DNA from: Acanthacorydalis orientalis
Lineage: Eukaryota; Arthropoda; Insecta; Megaloptera; Corydalidae
DNA length: 64,000 bases
Assembly: GCA_034766995.1 (NCBI GenBank)
Contig: CM068313.1
Location: 7,445,461 to 7,509,460, forward strand
Direction of reading: 5' to 3'
Shown: positions 11,365 to 21,360 of the stretch, in pieces
How positions within the stretch are numbered: position 1 is the first letter of the stretch
Layout: the number at the start of each line of letters is the position of its first letter
The notes under the pieces: model-generated
What the model was told of the DNA's origin: nothing
Seen by the model: only the letters and a program-made list of their open reading frames with translations
Databases searched by the model: none
Made by a program: the position numbers and the translations under genes

Positions 11365-12252
11365 TTTGCCGGAAATGAATCTATTAAAGAAGAGACCAGA
11401 TCAGGCAAATCATCAAATTTAAATATCGACGAATCGGAGACAATGATTGAAACAAATTCCAGTTTAACATGTCAACAGCTTGGAGAACTGTTCAAAGTAA
11501 GTAACGAAACAATACGGAAGCATTTACACAAAATAGGAATGGGTGGAAATTAAGTAAATGCGTACCATACGAATTAACTACCAATAACAAATTACAGCGT
11601 CTTACAATCTGTACATCTCTTGTTTCACGACTAAAATCAGAGAATTTTGACCACTGATGAAAAATGAATTATTTATTCCAACTGCAAACGTACTCACTAT
11701 TGGCTTTCATTAGGTGATCCTGTCTCACAAAGTCCTAAATGAAAGTTAACACCTCGAAAACTTCTTCTCTGTATTTGATGGTTTTCAAAAGGAATTATTC
11801 ACCATGAATATCTACGAGTGGGTCAAACCTTCACGGAAAACATTTATAGTGAACAACTCCAACGAGTACGCGATGCATTAAATCAAAAACAGCCAGCACT
11901 TGTAAATCGTAAAAAAAGTATTATTTTTGCGAGATTATATTTTTGCAACAGAGACCAGATTATATTTTTGTTTATATTTTTGCAACAGAGACCAGAATAA
12001 AAATTATGAATTTAGGGCGGGACATCATTCCCCATGCCCCGTATTTCCCAAAAATATCTCCATCAGATTATCGCCTATTTTTATCTTTGGACAATCGTAT
12101 GCGTGGTAAACAGATTAATAATAAAGAATTAAAAATGGAGGTGTCTACATTTTTTGAAAATCAAAATAGTCAGTTTTATAAAAAACGAATTTATAAATTA
12201 TCTTCTCGCTGGGAAAGGGTTATTCAATGCGAAGGTGGATATTTTGATGAAT
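11365..12252 (+). pseudogene. Mariner D transposase pseudogene
   Basis: Recognisable blocks in order: the second HTH (SSLTCQQLGELFKVSNETI, about 11456-11515); the first catalytic region (LTTDEK, then a stop in place of Trp, IIYSN); WLSLGDPVSQSPK; RKLLLCI; VGQTFTENIYSEQLQRVRDA; QKQPALVNRKK. The third catalytic region is SPSDYRLF with Asp kept, and the C-terminus is YKLSSRWERVIQCEGGYFDE. The second catalytic block (usually QQDNARPH) is missing. In its place lies a direct repeat of about 23 bp (11934-11959 and 11972-11997) whose translation gives LQQRP twice. Several in-frame TGA codons replace Trp-like positions. Inactive. Confidence 0.8.
11934..11998. repeat. Short direct repeat replacing transposase catalytic block
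   Basis: ttatatttttgcaacagaga occurs at about 11935 and again at about 11972, separated by about 12 bp. It lies exactly where the second catalytic Asp of mariner D should be encoded. Confidence 0.85.
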
Positions 12253-12581
12253 AAAGTTATTTTATGTAAAAATATACAAGTGTTTTTTTCTCAATTCAAA
12301 AATGACCGTACTTTCTTAGTTACCTGATATACTTAAGAAGCTTAATGAATTGAACTTGAAACCTATGAGCTGACAAAGTAAAAATTTCTTATCACCATAG
12401 ATACTAAAGGGAAATGTTGGGTTTTATTATATATAAAAAATCTATAAAATTATTATCTTTGTACTCACACAAATTGTTATTGCAAAAACGTTAAAAAAAC
12501 ATTGTCTATTTTGAGATCGTTAATCAATTTTCGAATCGGAAATAATGAATATAACTTATTGGCACACGTTCAAAATCTTAC

Positions 12582-12753
12582 CGCAATTGTTGGCCCAGAT
12601 GGCGACGAGTTCGCAATCTTCGTCGCCTGGATCTCGACAACATTCGACAAGATCCCTACACGTGGTGTGTGGAGTGACCGGCACGTCCGTGCACGCGCCA
12701 CCATGGCGGTCGCACGTGTTGTCTGCGTCATCGCCATACACGCGCACGATCAT
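12582..12753 (-). CDS. Candidate internal exon, Cys-rich protein
   Basis: A 172-bp minus-strand segment with about 58% G+C. It is bounded exactly by an acceptor (tgttccgttcgtttgcag, AG at 12755-12754) and a GTAAGA donor at 12581. The exon gives 57 codons plus one base. It reads IVRVYGDDADNTCDRHGGAC first, then a run with CRDLVECC, DEDCELVAIW and ANNC. Seven Cys and no hydrophobic segment suggest an extracellular domain. Third codon positions are mostly C or G, unlike background. The GC-rich block ends at the splice sites, which favours this strand over the two open plus-strand frames. The DEDC-x7-ANNC part is loosely reminiscent of ShK-type Cys modules, but I cannot assign a family. Confidence 0.5.
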
Positions 12754-12759
12754 CTGCAA

Positions 12760-13464
12760 ACGAACGGAACACTTTATCACATATCATTTTTTATAGTATT
12801 CGCTTTTTATGGGTCTACAAAATGATACCGTTTTATTTCTACAACATAAAAAACACGGCTCGTATACCAAATATATGTCTGGTTGTTGACAGTGATAAAA
12901 CTTCTGTTTTATTCTTTAAAAAAAAGTCCGTTCTTTTATTAATTGTAAAATATGGTTGTTATCGAATCTTAATATTTGATTTTATATCCGAAAAAATGTA
13001 ATTTCGTTGAATTACGTAATAAAAAATATGGTAAAATTATATTGAAATACTTTTCGTTAACCTTACATCTCACAGCTGAACACTAAAAGTTCGAATCACA
13101 TTTAAAAATCTAGGTGACATTTGAAAAAAAGGTTTCAATCAAGAAACGTCTCTGCATCTTTCAAACATATAAAAACACATATTTTTGTTTATTTACAATT
13201 TTCAAATCTTATTTCAACGTTAAAATGAAACTTGTTCTAATAGAACTCACTCATTCTCCAGTTTAATTATGTATGAAATTATTAAAATTCTGGTCTTATG
13301 ACAATTAAAATAAATTATTATCTTTTCTAGTATTAGAAACATATAGTCTGTTCATAATTAAAACAGATTAAAACATGTAGATAAATTCCTTATAAATTTC
13401 ATTGAAATATAGTTGCAGATTCTTGTTTCAAAACATCAAAAAATGTCACAAAATAGTTTTGATA
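12760..13464. other. AT-rich stretch, presumed intron or intergenic
   Basis: Flanks the candidate exon at 12582-12753. No further exon or repeat recognised. Confidence 0.4.
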
Positions 13465-13580
13465 TTGTAACTAAATTAACTTTCAAAAATGAATTCGTTT
13501 TTCACCCCACAAACCCCACAACACCAAAATGTTTCCAACAAAAATATTCAATTAATTATTATTGATTATTTCCGATTGTT
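13465..13580 (-). mobile_element. LTIR MITE, single left-type arm (copy 2)
   Basis: Carries the outer-to-inner arm series: aactaaattaactttc, aaaatgaattcg, caccccacaaacccc, aaaaatattcaattaattatt. No partner arm close by. Confidence 0.5.
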
Positions 13581-13777
13581 GCTCATTTTTGATATAACTT
13601 GTGTGGCTAGAATAATTTATTTGTAAAAGTCAAAAAACTTATTAGTATTTACATATCCAACCAGAATTTCCGATGATTTGCACATTAGTTGGAAATGTTT
13701 TTATACAAAGAACTTTTAAGAACTTTTTCCAAATAAATAAAGCTGTATATTATAACAAATGGGATATTTTTCTTCTT

Positions 13778-13779
<2 letters not shown>

Positions 13780-13809
<30 letters not shown>
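13780..13809. repeat. (TA)n microsatellite
   Basis: About 30 bp of TA. Confidence 0.95.
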
Positions 13810-13813
<4 letters not shown>

Positions 13814-13982
13814 TCTGTTTATATATGAAACATTACAAGCTATCTATCAATCAATAAAACTGTCAGTCAATCAGTTATCAAAATATTTGATATGTATTTT
13901 CTTATCTTCTATTTTTAAACATATTTTATAGTATTTATAATTGTTTTTCGTTTTACTATATTGTTAGAATGTGGTTTTGGTA

Positions 13983-14480
13983 TTATGACTAGGTTGTATT
14001 AAATTTATTTCCACAAATTAATTTCTCACTCGCCCCATAAACCACAAATAAATTTTTGATTCAAAATATTTAAAGGGCTTGCATAAGCTTACCGTTCAAA
14101 ATGAAGTACGATTTGGATAATTTTTTAACATGAGTATTAATGTTATAAGTTTGTAATTTTGTACACAATAAATATATGTACTGAACAATCTCTTTCAATT
14201 TTTTATTTAAATTTTTTTACAAACTATGAAGATATTATGAATAAATTATAGGACTGCATCTGCTCCATGGCCAATCGGTGTACACGATTTCAGCAACTGC
14301 GTTTATTTGACAGCAAAAAACAGAATAATCTACTTGTAGTACAATGTAAGAACTCTGGTATGACAGGATACTTTTTTGAAATTTTGAAAATTGTAGTTAA
14401 AAAGGATTAATAATTAATTATTGAATATTTATGATTAAAAATTTTTTTTTGTGGTTTATGGAATGAGTAGTAAAATTATT
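13983..14480. mobile_element. LTIR MITE, copy 3, both arms
   Basis: Left arm at about 13983-14080 (ctcactcgccccataaaccac, then tttgattcaaaatattt). Right arm at about 14385-14480 (taattaattattgaatattt, then gtggtttatggaatgag). The arms are reverse complements with drift. The central 300 bp has no recognised coding. Confidence 0.5.
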
Positions 14481-15050
14481 TTTAATAGTATATAAATGCT
14501 AAGAACATTTTTTCATTAATTAAATAAGATTTTTTAAATAAATTATTTATTATATAATTTAAGTAGAGATACACTTAGTTTCTACAAAACGAAACTAGTT
14601 AAAACAATAATAATTATTGTTAACTTTACTGTTGTCTGAAAAAATATCGTGACATGCCTCAATCCAGTTATAATCTTGCCGTATATAAAATATTTAAATT
14701 AAAACACTTCCTGAAAAATCCCACTCGACTTTATAAACTGTTTGGAAATACCTGTCATCTGAATAATCGATGTTATACATAACCGTAATATAATGACCAA
14801 AAACCTAGATAAAGCAATACCGTTCTCCGCAACTAATTTTCTCACCGAACGCAGCGATAAATTAACAATTAATTAATAAAGTAACTAAAGAGTATTATAT
14901 CAAGCAACCGATCTTAAACACTTCGCAAACTTATCGAGTGTGTTGGGTATGTGCAACATCCTCGTCTGTAAACATACCGCTCGCATGCCAGTAGACAAAG
15001 TCAGCGTTCTGAAAAGCAACCACTAAATCATCAGCAGATTGTAATACGAT
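14481..15050. other. Stretch without recognised gene
   Basis: Lies just downstream of the minus-strand terminal exon at 15130-15321 and would include its 3' flank. Otherwise featureless. Confidence 0.4.
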
Positions 15051-15052
15051 AG

Positions 15053-15058
15053 TTTATT
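15053..15058 (-). terminator. Candidate polyadenylation signal AATAAA
   Basis: TTTATT on the plus strand, AATAAA on the minus, about 72 bp downstream of the TAA of the candidate terminal exon at 15130-15321. Confidence 0.4.
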
Positions 15059-15129
15059 ACGTAACATTACGAGAACCGCTTCGATAAGCCCGCTTAATCA
15101 TAATGTTTGTTGATCCTTGCAATTTTCAA

Positions 15130-15321
15130 TTAAAACGCTGATGGTGCTAGCATCGCCGACGTCGGTACCATACTCACACCTCCGTTCCTATTCATATTGC
15201 CACCCCTGACGCTCCGACCCAATGTCGAGCTCGAAACGTCACAGCGGCAGCCCAGCAGTTCGCTCATTATGGGGAGATAATGGCCATCACTCGAGCCCTC
15301 AAGATATGTTCTCAAGTAGTT
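15130..15321 (-). CDS. Candidate terminal coding exon, unrecognised protein
   Basis: A minus-strand open segment of 63 codons plus stop, starting after a possible acceptor (gtacttgctacag). It reads NYLRTYLEGSSDGHYLPIM, then ELLGCRCDVSSSTLGRSV, and ends with a Gly/Asn/Ser/Ala-rich tail. It is GC-richer than the flanks and is followed by an AATAAA at a normal distance. The polypyrimidine tract is short and the plus strand is also open here (15222-15446), so strand choice is not certain. Function unknown. Confidence 0.35.
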   Translation of the reverse strand, partial: NYLRTYLEGSSDGHYLPIMSELLGCRCDVSSSTLGRSVRGGNMNRNGGVSMVPTSAMLAPSAF

Positions 15322-15540
15322 CTGTAGCAAGTACGAACGTACCTCCAACTACAGTGTGTTCGAACAGAACTTGTACAAATAACATTAATTTCAAATTAAA
15401 AAGAAACGAATCGTTCGATAGAGCTTTAAGAAAGAAAACATATTGAAATGAATATTGATTTAAAACAACTGGAACTTACTTTTCAGATAAAAAGAATACA
15501 TTTATCGATTCAGATAAATACTAGTTTTTCATTAAATCTT

Positions 15541-15555
15541 TCCCTCTCTCCCTCT

Positions 15556-15650
<95 letters not shown>
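15541..15650. repeat. (TC)n(AC)n(TA)n compound microsatellite
   Basis: About 20 bp TC, about 36 bp AC, then about 54 bp TA. This TC-AC-TA order departs from the TC-TA-TG order of the other compound tracts. Confidence 0.95.
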
Positions 15651-15654
<4 letters not shown>

Positions 15655-15743
15655 TGAATAGAGAGAACAGTTTACTAAATATCGACATATTATTTTATAT
15701 ACAGAAACCATTGAGTATCGTTATCGAAATGCATATAAGCAAC

Positions 15744-15850
15744 AATTCAAATGATCAATAATCAATTATTGAAGATCTTTGATTAAGAAACATTTAAATA
15801 GTTGATGAAGAAATGATAAAGTCATTTACTGAAAAGAGTTTGGCCACAGT
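15744..15850 (+). mobile_element. Possible LTIR MITE right-type arm, diverged (copy 4)
   Basis: gatcaataatcaattattgaag, with tttgattaagaaac after it, resembles the inner part of the right arm. The outer part is barely recognisable. Confidence 0.3.
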
Positions 15851-16080
15851 TACTCAACCTATAATTGTGAAAAAGTAATAAAATTTATTATAAAATAAAT
15901 AATCAGTTTGATATAATAGAGATACTCTTGATTAATCCCGTTAGTAATTTATTTAAAATTTATTTACAAGTTCTACAGAAAAAAGTTTAACTGTACTCAT
16001 ATTTTAAGAATATGATCCTGCGATAAGAAGTCAATTATATAGCCTTTTCTTACACAATATCGACTGAATTGTCAAAAAGT

Positions 16081-16083
<3 letters not shown>

Positions 16084-16141
<58 letters not shown>
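16084..16141. repeat. (TA)n microsatellite leading into X unit
   Basis: About 58 bp of TA directly joined to the GC-rich X unit at 16141. Confidence 0.95.
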
Positions 16142-16142
<1 letters not shown>

Positions 16143-16258
16143 CGACAAAGAGTTAATATATGCGATTCGAGTGAATCGAATCGGGGGAGCGAGCGATGGC
16201 AGAGCTCCCTGACGTTGGCGAGCATAGCGACTAGAAGGCACAGCCCACTAGTATATAC
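16141..16258 (+). repeat. X unit, copy 1: GC-rich interspersed sequence attached to (TA)n
   Basis: About 118 bp, GC-rich, starting TTACGA directly after (TA)n. It shares an ordered series of blocks with 55808-55903: ttacga, atgcga, gaatcga/gaagcga, gcgag, agcga.tag, ggcacag.cc, then tata. It interrupts the first unit of a local tandem repeat whose second unit lacks it. It is not a recognised element; a minus-strand frame is open but has no domain. Confidence 0.55.
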
Positions 16259-16917
16259 ATAAATATTTTTCAATCTTCCCTGAAAAATGTTAATCGCTGT
16301 AATAGCAATAATAAGTCAAAGAATATAAATTCTAGAGTTGTCTATTATTTATTAAGACAAGTCGATTTATAGCTTTTTATGCAGTTCATCGACTGAAACA
16401 AAAGAATATTATTCATAATAAATTATAAATCTAAACATTTTTCAATCTGTCTTGAAAAATATGAATCGTCATAATAGTAATAGTAAGTAAGAGAATATAA
16501 ATCATAGTAGTATGTCCATTATTAATCAATACAACAATGAAGTCATTACTATAAATTGACTCGCACTGACAATTGTAAAATAAGTTATTGAAGTTTACCA
16601 ATTAGCAAGTACACTACCTATTTGATATTTCTTAAGAATCGCAAAATAAATTGTATTGGTGATATAAATTGTATGACGAATCATTGCGACGAACAATATA
16701 ACCAGTCATTATGTGAGAAACCAATTATCTTTCCAGGTATGATAAGTAGGATAATTTTAATATTAATTTGACTTAAGATGCATTTTAAATTAATGTCTAA
16801 CTATTGTCCTCTTTATTGAAAGAAAAGACTAAAAGCATCAAATACAAATAGAAAGTGAAAAAATAGAAATAGAAAAAATAAAAACTTCATTTGAACCTTA
16901 AATAAAAATAATTTTGA

Positions 16918-16920
<3 letters not shown>

Positions 16921-16949
<29 letters not shown>
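16921..16949. repeat. (TA)n microsatellite
   Basis: About 29 bp of TA. Confidence 0.95.
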
Positions 16950-16953
<4 letters not shown>

Positions 16954-17406
16954 TTTTATTTATATGATATATGACATATAAACGATTAAAAAGAAATAAT
17001 TGATAAATTAACAAAACATATTTTATAATTTATGAGTGAAATCAAAAAATAATTGCAAAGATCAAAGAATAATAAAAAAAGTACATAAATAATAAACCAT
17101 TCGACGAAGTACTTTTTTTAAAAAATAAAAGAAATATTCTTTTAAAAGAAACAAAAACATTTATATAAACTCTCAATAATGCTTCAACTTTACAATTAAC
17201 AAAATGACCAATTAAGAAACGTTCACAGTGAAACCAGTAACAGTGAAAAGTATTCAAAATGTACCAAAGGAACAATGACAAAAGAAATGTTACACAAAAG
17301 ATGAGCTCAATGTTTACAGAGAAGTATTATTCAAATATTATATATTTCACTGAATTGAACATGCTGTCTGAGTTGTTTTATTTGAAATGACAAATATAAA
17401 TCTATG

Positions 17407-17408
<2 letters not shown>

Positions 17409-17473
<65 letters not shown>
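17409..17473. repeat. (TA)n microsatellite
   Basis: About 65 bp of TA. Confidence 0.95.
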
Positions 17474-17475
<2 letters not shown>

Positions 17476-17654
17476 GTGAACATAACTTCACTTCAAGAAT
17501 CATCCCTTTATAATTATTAATTAAATATTGAGTTGCGTCATCATACAAAATTTCAAAACAATTGTAATTGAACATGAAAAAGGAGAGTTTTCTATTATTT
17601 ACTGCTATGAGGATGATGATATTGTCTTTGAAATGAGCACAAGCAAAAATCAAA

Positions 17655-17770
17655 AATGATCAATAATAAATTGTAGAACATTTTTGATCGGAATAGATTT
17701 TTGTTGTATATTAGGTGAGTAAAAATTCATTTATAAAAGTGAATTTAATCAAACAGCCAAAATTAGAATG
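17655..17770 (+). mobile_element. LTIR MITE, single right-type arm (copy 5)
   Basis: gatcaataataaattg, tttttgatcggaa, taggtgagtaaaaattcattt and aaagtgaatttaatc follow the right-arm order. Confidence 0.5.
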
Positions 17771-18434
17771 GAGTGAATTGCATATCAAATCATTTTTAAC
17801 CTTTAAATGAATAGTTCTTTTTTCAAAAGTTTCAAATATAATCGAAACAAATTATTTTACTCATTATTATAAGTATATATTGACTGGACAATTAATTAAA
17901 TGTTGATTTTTTTACATGATTTATTGATATATGATATTTTCATATTACATGATATATTTTTTTTATAGGATTGCACAATAATTGATACAATTATGTTGTA
18001 GAAATGCAACAGTAGGTGGCAAACACATCTCTAGAACTTAAAAACATTTATATAACCGAAAAATAAATATGTTGCAGTTCTGCAATTATATACAATTAAA
18101 GGTTAAACAGGAATTCCTCTATATGATGATAAAATTTCTAATATTTATTAGATTTTCTTATAATAAATATGTAGAAGTATTTTTTTAATAAACTAGTATT
18201 AAAACTGTTCTAATATATGTATTAAAGTATAAAAATCTTAATTTTTATTTATAGAATGATAACATGTATTGATTTCAAACAATTAGAACCCTTCTTCACG
18301 GAAACCCTGTACTTTGAGTGTAATTACTCGACAACAAAAATTACATTCTACGTAATTTCACAGTTGATTATTTGCACTGAGACACAGTAGCGTAGCAACG
18401 ATCAGTCAACTTGCGGTCTCTGTGCAGATGAGAC
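17771..18434. other. AT-rich stretch without recognised gene
   Basis: Presumed intron or upstream flank of the exon candidate that ends at 18683. The end near 18370 (cacagtagcgtagcaacg) vaguely resembles a hAT-type terminus but has no partner. Confidence 0.4.
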
Positions 18435-18502
18435 GTGGAACGGAACAGAGAACTAAAAGGATATATGCATAAACCACCAACGGGGCAATTAAACTACTGT
18501 AG

Positions 18503-18683
18503 TTGCTGGGAAGACGATGTGAAAGACTGTAGGAGGTCCGGCGGTTTACGTTGCGGCAGACGGTGCGGAGTTGGTAGAATGGATCCGGAGGACCACAACG
18601 TGATTGTAAATACGACGGAAGTGAACGACGCCAGTGCTTGCGGCGACGTCAACCCACAATACAATATATCTACGGTTCTATAA
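18503..18683 (+). CDS. Candidate terminal coding exon, unrecognised protein with C-terminal PDZ-ligand-like motif
   Basis: A plus-strand open frame, GC-rich, reading SCWEDDVKDCRRSGG, then LRCGRRCGVGRMDPEDHNV, and ending DVNPQYNISTVL followed by TAA. Codon third positions are enriched in C and G. The frame extends upstream to 18435, but an in-frame TGA precedes it, so splicing must supply the start. A usable acceptor is ctactgtag at 18502; an earlier AG at about 18448 is possible. AATAAA lies 83 bp past the stop. The last residues S-T-V-L fit a class I PDZ-ligand pattern, hinting at the cytoplasmic tail of a membrane protein. The parent gene would lie upstream on the plus strand. Confidence 0.45.
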
Positions 18684-18765
18684 TATTGTAAAGGCAACAT
18701 GTCGTATTGAGAATGCGAAATTTTAGGGTTGATTGCTTTACAATGAATAGAAATGTGAATATATT

Positions 18766-18771
18766 AATAAA
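18766..18771 (+). terminator. Candidate polyadenylation signal AATAAA
   Basis: AATAAA 83 bp after the stop of the terminal exon candidate at 18503-18683. Confidence 0.4.
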
Positions 18772-18795
18772 TACATCCGCATACAAACGTTTACA

Positions 18796-18798
<3 letters not shown>

Positions 18799-18869
<71 letters not shown>
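18799..18869. repeat. (TA)n microsatellite
   Basis: About 71 bp of TA. A short (GATA)n/(GA)n patch follows at 18950-18990. Confidence 0.95.
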
Positions 18870-18871
<2 letters not shown>

Positions 18872-19081
18872 TAATGTTGCAAAATGTTACAAATTAATGT
18901 TACAGATTCACAGATTGAAAAAAGACAAAAAAATTAGAGATTAATAATCAAGCGAGAGAGTGAGATAGATAGATAGATAGAGAGAAAGAGGAAAAATAGA
19001 TTTTAATATCAATATATCGTCATATACTTTAAACATTTTTAAAACATCTCTAATGTGTGGTTTGTATATTTTCTATATATA

Positions 19082-19082
<1 letters not shown>

Positions 19083-19137
<55 letters not shown>
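19083..19137. repeat. (TA)n microsatellite
   Basis: About 55 bp of TA. Confidence 0.95.
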
Positions 19138-19139
<2 letters not shown>

Positions 19140-20868
19140 CGTTCTTTTTTTAAATTTGAACCGAATGAAAAACACTACGCAAAAAAAAACAAACGGAATA
19201 AAAGAAAAGATGAGATAAAAACCGTAACCTAAAGAATAAATTCAAAGTAAAGTTTTCATTGAGTGTACACAGTTCATTAGAAGAGAACATGAGTAATAAC
19301 ATGCCGATCACAAGGCCCTTTCAGTCAATGTAAAACGGTGTATCACAACCAGCCATCTAGACCGTCGTACGATCAATCTTGATAGAATTCCACACGTCTT
19401 GTTCGTGGTAGCCGTTTTCAATTTAATGTTTTTCCGTATCGAGCTTGTTTTCTTAAATAAGAACACATGTTAAGAGAAAAAGATACGTGAATAATATGCA
19501 ATGTCTTAAGTGCACGTTGGCATCTGCGATGTCATTTCTAAGAAACGTAAAACTTTTATATGATGTTCATGCAAGACTTTAAACGATAAAGAAAATGTTA
19601 GTTTTTTTACAGTGTTTTGAAGAATTTTATAAAATGACAGAGTTTCATAACAACTTGTATAAATATATACAAGAGGAAAAATATACATAAATACATATTT
19701 GATTGACTCATGAATATATCATTCTATCGGTTTTCAATATAATATTCAAATGTTTGCAGGTATTTATCCGTTTTATTATTAAAAATTGGCAGTAGTAAAT
19801 ATTTGATATTCAGTTTCATATAATATTTATAATTATATTAACATAAACATAATAAAATGATACTTTCATTGAAAAAAATAAGGTTAAAATTCAGAAAACA
19901 AAAACCGTAATTATTATCCTACCAACATAATAGAAATACAAAATTCATTGTAAATCAGACAGTCCTTCAAAATAAAAAAAATATTATTAAAATAAAAATA
20001 TTAATATTTGCATAACGCAATTATAAATAATTAAAAAAAGTAAACTAATTATTTAATCTGAAAACTAATTATTTAATCCGATCCACTTCGTACCAAAAAA
20101 AATAAATTGATGAGAATATTAATAAACTTAGTTTATTAAAAAAACGTTATGATTTATGTCAGAAACAATTAAATAACAATTAATAGAATTATGTATACAA
20201 ATATGTATGTTTATAACATGTTTGTGTTTATAAAGTACATAAAAATAAATGTATTTCAAATAATTCTGGTTCTGTGATCAAATTTAAATTGTATAACACA
20301 TTTCAAAAACATCACAAACAATATCGATTCGTGCGCTAAAACATCAAACCGCATATCAAAATTTATTCAATTTCATTCGACGCAAGAAAATCGGATTAGA
20401 ATGTAGAATCTCCATCATCGAGCTGAATAAAAAAATTTAATTACCGCTAGAGAAACTCAAACTCGTATAACGCGCATTCCGATATTGTTCAAAATTCGAT
20501 TTTTATTCAGATTTGTATCACGAACGATGCTTCATTTTGATAAAATTGTATGCGATACGAAACTGTATTATTATTTAAAACGATTCCTCTTATTATATTT
20601 TATAATAATAATGTTAATAAGATTTATTTATAATAACAAGCCAGGAGGAAAGTTGTTCGAAGCGACAGACTGTAATTGATAGCTTTATTCTTTTTTTATT
20701 TTTAGATTAAATAAGAATTTAATAATTTGATTGCAATTTATTTTTTTAAATTTATTACTTTTAGTATTTTTTAACGGATTTTATAACTTATTATTTTTAT
20801 AATCACTTATTAATTAAAGTAACATACAATTACACACTCTATCACTACTACATTTGTTTGTAATATTA
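19138..20868. other. Stretch without recognised gene
   Basis: Slightly GC-richer at 19260-19440 but with no splice-bounded frame. A short direct repeat (ctaattatttaatc.ga) occurs twice at about 20044-20080. Confidence 0.4.
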
Positions 20869-21360
20869 AGTGTACAAATTAATTCGGTGCCTTCCTTATA
20901 GATACTGAATGTTTACGGAAAAATGGAATACATTTCAATCCCCTAAATATCTCACATTATTTTGTATAAATATCGAATAACTGATAAATTCCTTATCGAA
21001 AAGAAAATGGCAGTTTTAAGTCGATGAATTCGTAATGCATTTTTGGACCTTTTTCATTATTTTAGCAGTATTTTGCTTATTTTATGCGTCACAGAACGTT
21101 CCTCTAAAACTGAACAAATCATTGTCGCAGCTTCTGTAACATTTTTTTTCAACTTTAATGCGAAAAGTATACAATACTTAATGTTCTGCTTTTCGGACGC
21201 CATCGTGTTCACTACTGTTTGCGTTATGCTAACTACTTGGTCAAGATATATAGTGTTTTTAAATGTTATGGTTGGCACTTCCAAATTCTAAAACGACAAG
21301 AAAATATTTTAATTTTAACCGGAATTATAATTGATTCAATTTGAAGGCACAAAATTAACT
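20869..21360 (-). mobile_element. Mariner C, internally deleted copy with both ends (C2)
   Basis: Ends are GTGTACAAATTAATTCGGTG at the left and, reversed, AGTTAATTTTGTGCCTTCAA at the right. About 490 bp, minus orientation. The left half matches the 3' part and the right half the 5' part of copy C6 at 39.2 kb. A short TATATA lies at about 21250 where other copies have a (TA)n tract. Confidence 0.8.
21057..21210 (-). pseudogene. Mariner C transposase N-terminal remnant
   Basis: Minus-strand frame MASEKQNIKYCILFALKLKK, then EAATMICSVLEERSVTHK. This is the start of a mariner DNA-binding domain; it then falls into the deletion. It is the most intact N-terminus of family C in the window. Confidence 0.7.

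Larger units (their letters stand above)
11358..12332 (+). mobile_element. Mariner D, 5'-truncated copy
   Basis: A plus-strand DD34D element lacking its 5' end. The 3' end is probably the GTACTTTCTTAGTTACCTGATA region just after 12300. It is joined head-on to mariner B fragment B2, suggesting a nested insertion or deletion junction at about 11357. Confidence 0.7.
16025..16570. repeat. Tandem repeat of about 175 bp, two to three diverged units
   Basis: Unit landmarks repeat in order. First: gaagtcaatta..tagcc, tatcgactga, then tttttcaatcttccctgaaaaa (16025-16290). Second: agtcgatttatagctt, catcgactga, then tttttcaatctgtcttgaaaaa (16358-16455). The start of a third is gaagtcattactataaattgact (16533). 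The first unit is longer because a (TA)n tract plus the GC-rich X unit sits inside it. Confidence 0.6.

Noticed and set aside
12545..12796. Plus-strand frames over 12502-12825 as the coding strand
   Set aside because: Splice sites that delimit the GC-rich block exist on the minus strand, where codon third positions are also GC-rich.
18290..18320. ggaaaccctgta as a Tc1/mariner right end
   Set aside because: Resembles the 29757 end only over about 9 bases and no transposase or partner end lies nearby.
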